Shown here: positions 10,757 to 21,589 of the stretch, in pieces | Numbering within the stretch: position 1 is the first letter of the stretch | Layout: every line of letters starts with the position of its first letter | Source: Aphrocallistes beatrix | Taxonomy: Eukaryota; Porifera; Hexactinellida; Sceptrulophora; Aphrocallistidae | Assembly: GCA_963281255.1 (NCBI GenBank) | Contig: OY725494.1 | Location: 434,001-498,000, forward strand | Direction of reading: 5' to 3' | DNA: 64,000 nucleotides | Made by a program: the position numbers and the translations under genes | Notes under the pieces: generated by a model | Told to the model about the DNA's origin: nothing | Database searches by the model: none | What the model saw: the letters and a program-made list of their open reading frames with translations, nothing else

Positions 10757-11100
10757 CACCACAATCACCAACTATTCCTCACTATAGGCCTACACCTCTC
10801 CTCCCTCTTCCTTGGAGGCCTATCTCCTCACTCAGCTCGCACTCTCCTAGTATAAATAGGATCGAGTCAGCTGATCTTCCACTTCCGAATCCTAATTCTC
10901 CTCTTCTTCCTACTCCACCACAACCACCAACCATTCCTCACTATAGGCCTACACCTCTCCTCCCTCTTCCTTGGAGGCCTATCTCCTCACTCAGCTCGCA
11001 CTCTCCTAGTATAAATAGGATCGAGTCAGCTGATCTTCCACTTCCGAATCCTAATTCTCCTCTTCTTCCTACTCCACCACAACCACCAACCATTCCTCAA
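10757..11100 (+). repeat. Tandem 159-bp monomers at the LINE 5' end
   Basis: The word ACTATAGGCCTACACCTCTC begins at 10781 and 10940, and its diverged form at 11099, giving an exact 159-bp period. Each of the two full monomers contains a TATA-like AGTATAAATAGGATCGAG. Tandem 5' monomers acting as promoters are known from mouse L1. A promoter role here is inferred. Confidence 0.8.
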
Positions 11101-11239
11101 TATAGGCATATACCCCTCCTCCCCCTCGCTCGCTCGCTCACTCGGGGGAGACAGGTGCTCTGCACCTGAGCCACTTTCTTCTTCCTGTTCCTTCTCTACT
11201 TCATCCTCATTCTTATTCTCATCTTTCTCCTTCCCTCTT

Positions 11240-13078
11240 GCCTAACACCATGCGTATTTCTTGGCTCGAAATCCATCCAATCTTATTACTATCAAGCCGA
11301 TTAAATCTTCCCCGCGTGGTCATCCTCATCTCATATCCTTCCATCTTCTCAATGCTAGGAATCTTAGGACTAAATCCTCTCGTTTTCTTGACTATGTATC
11401 TGACCACCATCCTGACGTTGTTGCCGTACTGAGACCTGGTTCACGTCAAGGGATGCGGCAGTGGGAGCTGAATGCACTCCATCCGGCTACCAACTCCTTG
11501 ATCGTGCTAGGTCAGCACATCGTCAGGGTAGAGGCACTGCACTTCTCTGTCGTGATTCCTTCACGCTGAAGTGCAATGCATCTGGTGAAGTATCATCTTT
11601 TGAGTTCTCGGATTGGACTATCTCTTCTTCTGAAATTTCCCTTCGTATTTTCCTAATTTATCGGCCTCCATACTCAAGGAATCATCTTATTTCTATTTCT
11701 ACCTTCCTTGATCAGTTTTCTTCTCTCCTCGAACCCATCCTCTTATGCAAGGAGCCCCTAATAATAACTGGAGACTTCAATATCCATGTTGACATCCCAT
11801 CTGAGTCTTTACAGTTCTCCGAGCTCCTGCGTTCTCTATCTTTGATCCAGCATGTGAATCAGCCAACTCATGAGAAGGGCCACATTCTCGATCTAATAAT
11901 ATCCCGTTCTGCAGACAACATCATCCTCTCTGATCCCTCTCCTGTCCATCTATTCTCTGACCATTTCTCCATCTCTTGTAGTCTCTCGCTTTCCAAACCT
12001 TCTCTTTCCTCTCAGGAGGTTACCTATCGTTCCAAATCCATCAACCTCCCAATCTTTCTTGCTGATCTCGCTTCCTCTGATCTATGTGCTAGCCCACCTG
12101 ATCATCTTGAGGAACTTATTGTATCATATAACAGCACCCTATCCTCTATCTATGATCAGCATGCTCCTCCGCGATCCAAAACCATAGTCACCCGTCCCCG
12201 TGTCCCTTGGTTCACCAGTAGCATCAAGCAGGCCAAGCGAGCGAGAAGGAAAGCTGAACGGAAGTGGCGCCAGTCTAATGACCCTGACCATTTGGCTGAA
12301 TTCAAGCATCAGAGGTATCTTGTGACTGACCTGATGAACAGGGAACGTCGCAGTTTCTATTCTGATTGGATCAGTCAGTCCTGTCATGACCAGCGCTCAC
12401 TCTTCCGTAAGGCTAACTCACTTCTCGGCTTACGCCAGCAACAGGTCCTACCACCTCATGCTGATAAGGCTGCTCTTTCTCAGGAACTCGCCAACTTCTT
12501 TGTTCTTAAGGTAGATAACATCCGTTCCACCATTGATTCAAGTGCATCGTCGTCTTCCGTTACCCCCTCAGATAATTAAAACATCGAATTCCGACATACT
12601 TTCCACCAATTCAAAGAATTATCTGAGGAAGAAATCGTTTCCCTTGTTTCCTCTGCTCCTAATAAATCTTGCATCCTCGATCCTATCCCAGCATCCTTGG
12701 TCAAATCATCTCTACCCATCCTAGCACCCATCCTTACTAAAATCGTAAATGGTTCCCTCTCCAAAGGTCATTTTCCTTCTCCCTGGAAGCGCGCCATCAT
12801 CTTGCCCAAACTTAAAAGACCAAATCTTGATCCCATCTTCTCTAACTATCGTCCACTTAGCAATCTTTCTTTCATTTCTAAGATCACTGAGAGGGCCGCT
12901 TCCATCCAGGTCGTGAATCATCTTACATTACATCATCTCTTCCCCGGGACGCAGTCTGCCTATCGTAAACACCACAGTACGGAGACTGCACTCCTGGAGG
13001 TCACAAACGACATCCTCCTCAGCATGAATCGCCAACACGTATCCCTTCTGGTTCTTCTTGATCTTAGTTCAGCCATAG
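11240..13078 (+). pseudogene. LINE ORF2: AP endonuclease plus partial reverse transcriptase
   Basis: ORF2 normally nicks target DNA and reverse-transcribes the element RNA. The N-terminus (LNARNLRTKSSRFLDYV at ~11345-11400) is in another frame than the rest, so there is one frameshift near 11430. From about 11440 the frame continues with endonuclease motifs LIFLIYRPP-like (IFLIYRPPYS), IITGDFNIHVD and SDHFSISCSL. A single in-frame TAA at 12577 is followed, in the same frame, by reverse transcriptase sequence (FPSPWKRAIILPKLKR, SNYRPLSNLSFISKITER, AYRKHHSTETALLEV, LLVLLDLSSA). The match ends just before the expected AFDTVDH. Not functional. Confidence 0.88.
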
Positions 13079-13376
13079 CATTCTATATACTAAAGCAATG
13101 GCACTCTATTCAAAATCTGGACCATGGATGGCAATTACCATGGGCTTTCAAAATATCATGTATTGTTATACTGCCTTTCATTACTATTCTAAAGTACTCT
13201 AATGTAACATTTGATTGATTTTAATGATTTCGGACCACCCAACCCACTTAAAATGAACATATTATTATACACTTTAATGGTAAAATCACAATCAATACAC
13301 TGCTAAATATAAATAAATAATTAAATAAATAAAAGATAAAGTGTGACAATTCATTTATAACTAGACTAGATTCTTC

Positions 13377-13382
<6 letters not shown>

Positions 13383-13410
<28 letters not shown>
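13383..13410. repeat. (CT)n microsatellite
   Basis: About fourteen CT units in a row. Confidence 0.9.
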
Positions 13411-13436
13411 AAAACAAAAGAACATAGAAAAAAATA

Positions 13437-13624
13437 CAGTCAGGGCCGCTTATTGTGAACCACCAGGGGGCCAAGAATCTGTTCATAATAGAGATACTTC
13501 ATATTAATTAACCGAACTTGATTCAATACAAATCCTATCTAAAAAAAGGAATTCGGACCAGGAGGTTAGTTCATAATAAACGAATGTTCATATTAAGCGG
13601 GTTCATAGTAAGCGACCCTGACTG
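13437..13624. mobile_element. 188-bp pogo/Tigger-type MITE
   Basis: Ends CAGTCAGGGCCGCTTATTGT and, inverted, CAGTCAGGGTCGCTTACTAT, with TA on both sides. A second, decayed copy lies at 59660..59826. No coding sequence. Confidence 0.85.
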
Positions 13625-13767
13625 TAGTTATATTTTTAGCTTAGTGTTATCTCTATTTCATCACTACGAATGTAGACTTCAGAAGAATGACATGCTCTAG
13701 ATCGTTAAATTGGAAGCAACTTCTAGAATTTTAGTATACTCACTCTCTAAACCAATACTATTTTTAG

Positions 13768-13828
13768 TGTGCATCCTATAGTATTAGTATAGTAGCATAG
13801 CTACTATACTAATAGTATAGGATGCACA
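13768..13828. repeat. Perfect-type hairpin, 29-bp arms with a 3-bp loop
   Basis: Arms TGTGCATCCTATAGTATTAG.. and their complement differ at one position and are separated by ATA. Wider flanks (TTTTTAGT and ACTAAAA) extend the symmetry. May be a tiny MITE or simply a cruciform-prone palindrome. Confidence 0.7.
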
Positions 13829-15196
13829 GTACTAAAATGAGGATGTTCCGGCCGGCCGTCCGAAATTCGTGTCCTGACCAGAGTTTAAGAGATATCGTCT
13901 TGAAATTTTTACAGTAGGTGCAAAGTGATATGGAGATGTGCACCTCGGTGTTCACACCTCGCCGAGTTCACACCTCTTCGAGATAGGTGACAAAATGTGC
14001 TGGCCAATCAAATTCGATTATTTTATAGTGCAAATACATTGGAATAAAATAATATTGACTTATGCATACAATCAAAAGAACTATTTGTGATTGAAATTCA
14101 TTGGTTCATGTGACAACCAATCAATTATCAACCTTTTATAATGCCATTCACACGATTCTATTTCATATAAATGATTGAATACTGCTATTTTGAGTCTATA
14201 ATTTGACTGTTAACAACAATTAAAGTGTGTTATATGCTACGATCAATCAATTCGATCATAAAATAACCTTTAACGACATGGACTGGAATTGATTATTTAA
14301 GTATAATAAAGGTGACTTAAGGTGACTTATGAGATTTGGAAGCACACTTCCATCCCGTCTGTGGGGGGGTTTTGATCTTAGCATTAGTGATATTATGAAT
14401 GGCATTATTCACGTGTTGAATCGAATGGGTGGATGAGGAAATTACCTTCTCATTTTTAATAATTTCAAATAATTCGACTTCATTAATGATATTTTCCAAT
14501 GACATGGTATCGGTTAGTGAGTGGCAGGATAGTTAAATATTGTTTGTTTCCTTATAAAAAGCCTTGTAATATAAATTTTCATTAATAATTATTGAACGTT
14601 CGATTGTAGAAATTTCATTATGATATTGTATCTTAAGAAAAAAGATGACCGTTGAATTTGGTCAATAAAGAACCCACCGACAGGGAGTTCGACTAGATGC
14701 AATTTAGAATTAATACAATTAAGAGTAGAAATAGTAAACTTAGCTTCTGTTTCTTTGAATTCCGCAAGACTTTTCTGATATGTTTCTTATATCCTCCTTT
14801 ACTCCTTGCCATATAGAGATAGTCTTTGACAACTAACAATAGCGTCCGTCAGATAACTAGGACAGTTAGGAAAGATGCTAGGGACTGCACCCTTCTTGAG
14901 ACCCACTTTCTTCCTTTCCGTCTCAATCATCCTCAATCCATCTGAGAATTGAATGGTCATTTCGATGTCTTCTTCATGGAAATGGCGTATGCAGAGCTTG
15001 AAATAAAAAAAACAAATTACTATAGACTATTGTGATTAAAGTGTATTATCAAACATACCCTCAATCGTTTGTTCATCTCGTAGTCTTCTCTCCGCCGAGG
15101 TATAGCTCGGAATCATTTTTCTCGAGTTACATTGTCAGCAGGATAAGAGAAAACAGGTTGGATTCATCTTATCACAATAGTTTGACTTACAACCAG
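13829..15196. other. Intergenic, no gene seen
   Basis: Short iterated TCACACCTC words occur at 13945-13980. A 62-codon minus-strand frame at 14317 has no recognised similarity. Nothing else supported. Confidence 0.5.
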
Positions 15197-15412
15197 CATA
15201 CATGCCAACCTGAGTCATGATAAAAGCGGGACGCAGCGTTGAATTTCGCGGGACATGGCGAGACACAATAGATAAGTATTATACACAGAGTAAAAAAAGC
15301 GGGACATAATGGGGAAATTTCATTTAAAAGCGGGACACTCGATAAAATGAGGTCAAGAGGAGGGTGAAAAAAGCGGGACGTCCCGCCAAAAACGGGACAG
15401 TTGGCAAGTATG
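15197..15412. mobile_element. MITE, CATAC-TIR family (copy 2), 6-bp target duplication
   Basis: Ends CATACATGCCAAC and GTTGGCAAGTATG, with AACCAG repeated directly on both sides. Interior has AAGCGGGACGCAGCGTTGAA and similar blocks shared with 2523..2716 in inverse orientation. Confidence 0.8.
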
Positions 15413-15661
15413 AACCAGGTACCAGACGAGCCATGTTGAAAAGTATGCTGTGAATCGAGTAATAGTGAGAATAGGGTAGATAAAAGATCAGTGCACGAAG
15501 TGTCCTAATAAAGCAAGCCACCTGTATTAGCATAGTAAGGTGATACCTTTATGATAAATTAAGATAAAAAGTATAGATATATACTGTACTATCTGAATAG
15601 GAGCATATCGTCTTAATACATTTTCCTTAAGTTATTTCATTGAGTGATTATATTAAAACTA

Positions 15662-16911
15662 ATGGCTACAGAGAATCCTACTCCAGCAAATCATGGAGGA
15701 GATTACTTTGTGTTCGAACTGAAGAGAGTTCGAGAACAAATCACACAGAAATTCGCCGGAGTGATTGATTGTGTGAAAGCGAGAGAATCTAAACTGTTGA
15801 AAGAGTTGGATACCATTCTAGCATCTTATCACTCTTATCGAGATGAATTTGAAAAACAGAAATTGAAAAGACGAGATCTTGAAGAAACGAGAAATTTTCT
15901 CAATTCGAAGACTACGAAGATATCTCTAAATGAAAATATATTAGCTCAAATCAATAATGAACTTGCTTCAATCGTGTCTCCAGCAGAACCGAAAATGGTT
16001 CACTTAGTGTCTGATAACAACAAAATATTCGCAGATTTGGATGAGTTTGGTGAGTTAATTGAAAAAGTAATAGTTAGAGTTGACTATAAGAGTAAAGTAC
16101 ATCCTGTAGTGAGCTGTTGTAATAAAGGCAAGGAAATTGAACAGCTTTACAATCCATATGGAGTAACATTTGATCCTAAAACAGGAAATATTTATGTTGC
16201 AGATCAAGGTAATGACTGTGTGAAAGTATTTGATGATTCTGGAAGGATTTTGTTCAAATTTGGAGATATTGATGGTGACGGAAAGATGATAGAACCTAAA
16301 GGTTTAGTTATTAATGGAGATAGAATCCTGATATCTAATGGCAAATTTCTTAGTAAATTAATTCACTATATTCTTGTCTATCAACTAAACGGATGCTTTA
16401 TGTCTAAAATTGGGAAATATGGGAATGGGGAAATTGAATTTAATGATCTACGTGGTCTTGCTTGTAATGAATCGAATGGAGATATTTACATTTGTGATTC
16501 TGGTAATAATCGTATTAAATACTTTCTAAAGAACTTCAATTTAAGTCTCAGTTTGGTGCTGATCGTCTCAAATGTCCTGTTGATGTGAAACTATCAGAAG
16601 TATTTATTTTTATTCTGGATACGTCTAATCCTTGTATACATTCGTATGGCTACGATCTCATTATACAGAAGAGTGTCGTTTCTAGAGGAATAGGAATGCA
16701 AGTTGTTAGTCCTTTTTATTTCTTTATTGATGATTCTAACACGATTCTCATTTCTGACCATCGGTCTAACTCTATTAAAATCTACAATTCTCAGTTCGAA
16801 TCGATCTGCGGGGTAAACACTTCTACATATCCTAATGGAGTTGTTGTGGATAATCGAGGAAGAGTTATCGTGGTTTGTCAAGCTGACAGAGATTGTCTTC
16901 AGATATTTTAG
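15662..16911 (+). pseudogene. Coiled-coil/NHL gene, copy 3: single frameshift
   Basis: Full-length relative of copy 1. Residues 1-~286 read from MATENPTPANHGGDYF through four NHL signatures (for example YGVTFDPKTGNIYVADQGND). One base is missing near 16515 (ATTAAATAC where paralogues have ATTCAAATAC), so the frame is lost at NNRIKYFLK. The remaining two NHL blades continue in the next frame to a normal end at 16911. All other segments align without gaps, so this could be a young pseudogene, a sequencing error or a segregating null allele. Its upstream flank does not contain the conserved TATA block of copies 1, 2 and 5. Confidence 0.8.
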
Positions 16912-17115
16912 AATTATTCGATCTAAGATTTTTACTTTAATTTATTCTTTTTTGAATAAATTTGAACTCCAAATGATGTTTTCTATTTTTTCTATTTTAT
17001 GTTAATTTTTCTATAATATCTCTACAATGTCTATGTTTGTCAATTCTTGTAAACCTATATTTTACTCGATTTCTTTATTTTATTTCTCCTCACTGTTTGC
17101 CATACCTTTATTAGG

Positions 17116-17480
17116 GGGCGCAGAACCTTTCGAAATCTATTGGAAATTTTATTTCGTATCGTAAAATTAATTTTCTTCCTTCAGTCTCAATGTGAACTCT
17201 GATAAGATTGTGTGATTTAGCACTAGTGTTACATGTATAGAGTAAATGCGACTCGTGACTGGACGGATAATCCGAAAGCAGCGAACAAGAACCCTGTCCT
17301 TCCCAGCAACGCCGAGTTCACTGTTCCTGGAGATGTGGATCTCCGAGAAAGAGAAGACGTCGCAGCAGACGCAAACCAAGCTAGAGGTGCGCAAGGCGTC
17401 TGCTGCCTCTCCTCGACTCACAATGATTCTGGGAACCGAGGAAGTCTCCATGTGTAAGTGGGAGGCTTTCTTTGCTTCTT
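17116..17480. repeat. Unit X, copy 2
   Basis: Same GC-rich sequence as 9062..9430, again placed directly after an NHL gene. Small substitutions change the open frames between copies, which argues against a conserved protein. Confidence 0.6.
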
Positions 17481-17629
17481 TGACCTGAATGGCGTTGCCT
17501 CTACAAACAATTCGAAGACGTCGAAGAATTAAAACTGGACCTTACTGCTGGATGTGAAGAGGCAGGCACTGATGGAGCGTGTGCGTTGTCTATAGTACGG
17601 CGTAACCATAGACGAGCAGAAAAACTTCT

Positions 17630-17960
17630 CTCGACTACTTCCCACTCCACTACAGCCAGCAAGCACTCTCCAATATAGATCTACACAGCTCTCCGAGCGA
17701 GCGAGGAGGGAAACAGGTGTTCTGCACCTAGGCCACTTTCCTTCTCTTAATTTGGTGAGTCATCCTATTTTTCCTTTTCCACTCTTTCCTCATTCTTATT
17801 CTCATCATTCTCTTTCCCTCTTGCATAACACCATGCGTATTTCTTCTCCTCGAATCTATCTAATATTATTACCATTAAGCCGATTAAATCTTCCCCGCGT
17901 GTTCATCCACATCTTTTCAACGCTCGGAATTTTATGACGAAATCGTCTCGTTTTCTCAAC
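17630..17960 (+). mobile_element. LINE 5'-end fragment, copy B (3'-truncated)
   Basis: Matches 9726..10075 and the LINE leader (ACAGGTGTTCTGCACCT, ATTAAATCTTCCCCGCGTG), ending near 17960. Same order NHL gene, unit X, LINE 5' piece as around 9 kb, so the whole block was duplicated. Confidence 0.7.
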
Positions 17961-18283
17961 TTTTACTGAAAGATATTTTCTAAATAAGTAATTGTGTTTG
18001 CATTGATTATATAAATTCAACCTTTTTACAGGACCAAATTCATCAACGACTTAAGTATATTAACCATGATTTATTGTACCTCGCTAACATCCTAAATACC
18101 AGCAGAGCTTCTGGGTAAAAATTGGTAGATATGTCAATCCCGGGTGGCCGGACCAATAAAAGTTGAATTCTACCTGGCCTGACATCCAATTTATAGTAAC
18201 TACCCCGGTTTTATATATAGAATTGCTTAAACCGGAAGTGTGAAATTTAAGCAAATTTTCGCACTCCTTTAACTATTTTGACC

Positions 18284-18905
18284 AAGGCTGAAATCGGTTA
18301 ACCGGCTAACCGCCGTCGATCTCGGTTAACGGTTAAGAAAATCTTAGATCGGCTAGCCGATCTGCTTTATTTTCTAAATATTTAGACTAATTTCATTGAT
18401 TTTCGCCAGAGATTCATGAATATTACTTCTAAAAAATTAATAATATATTTTCTATTTATAATCGCATAGTATATTTCGAGACAACTGAAAATTATCAAAT
18501 TAATCACTAGCAGGTTAAATATTAGTCTAAAAATCCATATTTCAACCAATTAATATTGACATCGGTTAACCGGTTAATCGCCCAAGAGGAAACCAAAGTA
18601 ACCGAGCCCTATAATCGGTTAACCAACCCCAGGCCTGATTTGACTTGAACCTTCGCGGCTCTAGGCCGCTACATACGCCTTAATGAAACCTTCCCTCTAG
18701 GATTCATAGATAAAATTGGGGAAAAAATAACTTAAGCGTCAATAACCATGGCAATTGAGTGCTAACTCAAAAATTTAACCATTCTAATCTAAAATGTTTA
18801 TCCTTGGATTCCGAATGGTTAAGTGATCCTTTTCATTAACACATGTAAACCTTTATAGTTTCGCGACATTCCATTTTTTGACGAGGCTAACCTCGAATAA
18901 CGCTG
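18284..18905. repeat. Duplicated 5' block, second copy of 7560..8175
   Basis: Almost the same sequence as 7560..8175, including the CGGTTAACC-bounded element and the ATCTTAGATCGGCTAGCCGA palindrome-like word. Ends at GCTGGTAAGT, where the NHL copy 4 deletion begins. Confidence 0.7.
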
Positions 18906-18909
18906 GTAA

Positions 18910-19965
18910 GTTGGAAAACTGAATTTGAAAAAACGAGATCTTGAGGAAACAAGAAATTTTCTCAATTCAAAGACTGCGAAGATATCTCTCAATGAAAATA
19001 TGTTAAATCAAATCAATAATGAACTTGCTTCAATCGTGTCTCCAACAGAACCTAAAATGGTTCACTTTGTTTGTGATAATAACAAAATGTTTGTAGAATT
19101 GAACAAGTTGGGTGAGTTAGTAGAAAAAGTAATAGTTGAAGTTGACTATAGAAGTAAGGTACATCCTGTAGTGAGTGTTTGTGAGAAAGGAAAACGAATA
19201 GAACAACTAAACAATCCATGTGGAGTGACATTTGATGGTAAAACAGGAAATATTTATGTTGCAGATCAAGGTAATAACTGTGTGAAAGTATTTGATGATT
19301 CTGGGAGGATTTTGTTCAAATTTGGAGATAGTGATGGTGACGGGAAGATGATACAACCTAAAGGTTTAGTTATTAATGGAGATAGAATCCTGATTTCTAA
19401 TTGTATATTATTTAGTGAATTGAATCACTATATTCTTGTCTATCAACTGAATGGATGCTTTGTGTCTAAAATTGGGGAAGGTGAGATAAAATTTAATAAT
19501 CCACGTGGTCTTGCCTGTAATGAATCGAATGGAGATATTTACATTTGTGATTCTGGTAACAAGCGTATTCAAATACTTTCTAAAGAATTTCAATTCAAAT
19601 CTCAGTTTGGTGCTGATAAACTCAAATATCCTCGTGATGTCAGATTATCAAAAGAATATATTTTTATTCTGGATAAGTCTAATCCTTGTATACATATGTA
19701 TGACTACAATCTCATTTTTCAGAAGAGTGTCATTTCCAGAGAAATAGGATTACAAGTTGTTAATCCTTTATATTTCTTTATCGATGATTTTAATAATATT
19801 TTCATTTCTGACAGTGGTTCTAATTCTATTCAAATCTTCAATTCTCAATCCGAATCTATTCACAAGATAAACACATCTACAAGTCCTATGGGAGTTGTTG
19901 TAGACAATCAAAGAAGAGTTATAGTAGTCTGTCAAGCTGTCAGAGATTGTCTTCAGATATTTTAG
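18910..19965 (+). pseudogene. Coiled-coil/NHL gene, copy 4: 5' end deleted
   Basis: Coding similarity starts in mid-gene at GLEKLNLKKRDLEE-like codons (residue ~66 of the paralogues) and is then open through all six NHL repeats to the usual end at 19965. The promoter block, ATG and first ~65 residues are missing. The junction GGTAAGTTGGAAAACTG joins upstream flank to coding sequence at a shared AAGT. The first in-frame ATG is near 19000 (MLNQINNELASIV), so a shortened propeller protein is possible but would lack most of the coiled coil. Closest relative by eye is copy 2. Called a pseudogene; expression data could change this. Confidence 0.75.
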
Positions 19966-20248
19966 AATTATTTGATCTAAGATGTTTACTCTGATTATTG
20001 CTACATTTAATTTGAGCTCCAAATGACTTTTTACTATTCTATTTGAATTTACACATAACTCTATACTATTTTACGTTGGCCAATCATTGTGATTTTTTTA
20101 TTTCTTTGAATTCTTATTTCGTTTTCTACTCACAATTTGCTATATTTTTATCTATCTCAATTTAGTTGTACTTAAGTAATGATGAGAAATGTATAGAATT
20201 GATTTCGTATTATTGAATCATCCACTCTCAATCTGAACTCTGATATCT

Positions 20249-20490
20249 ATTGTAAACAATAGTAAACAAATAATTTATCGTATAAATCTGAAAATAAGTT
20301 ATTCGAAATCTACACCCCTGAAAACTCCATATCAACCGTTGGAAGCTAGTCTCTAGCAGAATTGAAGGCTGAAATTTTAATAGAATCTGTATATATACAT
20401 ACTTCACATATGATGCAACTATCATCAAAAGATTATGACTCATCACTTTGTTATGAGGTCATCATTGCTCATCAAAATTTTAAAAATTTC
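20249..20490. repeat. R-family repeat, partial, with associated 140-bp sequence
   Basis: 20369..20488 (GGCTGAAATTTTAATAGAAT ... GACTCATCACTTTGTTATGA) matches the R family. The preceding 120 bp is the inverse of the tandem unit at 57533..57810. Confidence 0.6.
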
Positions 20491-20495
20491 TTCCC

Positions 20496-20578
20496 AGCAA
20501 CGCCAAGTTCACTGCTCCTGGAGATGTGGATCGCAGAGAAAAAGAAGGCGTCGCAGCAGACGCAAACCAAGCTAGAGT
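20496..20578. repeat. Unit X fragment
   Basis: CCAGCAACGCCAAGTTCACT and GGAGATGTGGATCGCAGAGA correspond to 9224..9305. Sharply bounded on both sides. Confidence 0.6.
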
Positions 20579-21165
20579 ACTGAATTTTGTTCTATTCAAT
20601 TTACATTCCTCAATCCTTATAACCCTTTTTATTTATTTGAATTCTCTTTATCTTTCCTACTAATATTTTGCTATATATTTTCTTTCTGAATTTGGTGGCC
20701 TTAATTATTGATGTAACATTTAGTGAATAGTTGTACGTGGGTGGGCCGTCCAGGAACGACTCTTCGCTATGATCTAAACTTTTGTAACTTTCACGAGTTA
20801 CCAATTAGGGAATGCTTAAAAGTAAATGAATAAGTTTTCACTGACATCAGTATACAGAAACTCAGTTTCATACTACACAAATAATTCGCTTCTTGATGTG
20901 TAATTAATTACAAACATATTAGAATTATATGCTGCAAGCCATGTTCTAGTTAATACACGGTACTGTATGTTACCGAGATTGCATGAAAATTAGAAGGCCA
21001 GTTTTAACACAGTTCAAAGTTTAATTAGACCGATAAATCAAAATCCATATACGATAGAACTTAGAAATGTATTTTTACCATATACAAACATTATCTCAGG
21101 GTATGGTATTCAGCTGTTAAGAATCTGATATGTCATCATATAATTGCGCAATAGATTCATTTTAG
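20579..21165. repeat. Orphan NHL 3' flank (duplicate of 24275..24860)
   Basis: Matches the sequence downstream of NHL copy 5 over almost 590 bp (for example GTACGTGGGTGGGCCGTCCA). No NHL coding sequence precedes it: unit X debris sits where the gene should be. Confidence 0.7.
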
Positions 21166-21184
21166 AGTTGTTAGCTACCTTATA

Positions 21185-21265
21185 ATTAATCAGTGTGATC
21201 CTAGGCTCCAAAAGGACACCTCTAGCGGACACAAAGTACCTTCCAGCCCCGCAGCGCAAGCATTT
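21185..21265. repeat. R-family terminus, fragment
   Basis: GGACACAAAGT and CGCAGCGCAAGC match the GC-rich end of the R family; diverged. Confidence 0.45.
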
Positions 21266-21589
21266 TCTCAAAAATGTCAATTTTTCACACTTTTTGAGGT
21301 GTGAGAAGTTAAATAATTTGAAAACGAGAAGAGATTAGGTCGCATAAGAAGAATTGTCGATTAGACATCGCAGCACCTTTCTATGTAAAATGATCGTTAT
21401 CAGAAGAAAATGATTCGTCAATACATAATTCCGTCATGTCCAAAAATATCATAAATATACCCCAGTTTGCATCCACCTTTATCAAGCAGTCGACCAAGAC
21501 ATTCCTCATATGCTCTGAGATACCAAATGAGTATTGAATTGCACAATTATTTCCTAAATAAGCTCTATTGTGCAAGACGATACTCACTT

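Larger units (their letters stand above)
10757..13078 (+). mobile_element. Non-LTR retrotransposon (CR1/L2-like LINE), 3'-truncated
   Basis: Begins with tandem 5' monomers, continues through a pyrimidine-rich leader, and encodes an AP endonuclease followed by the first part of a reverse transcriptase. It breaks off inside the reverse transcriptase at about 13078, before the catalytic YADD box. No poly-A or 3' UTR is seen, so this is a dead copy. Confidence 0.85.
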
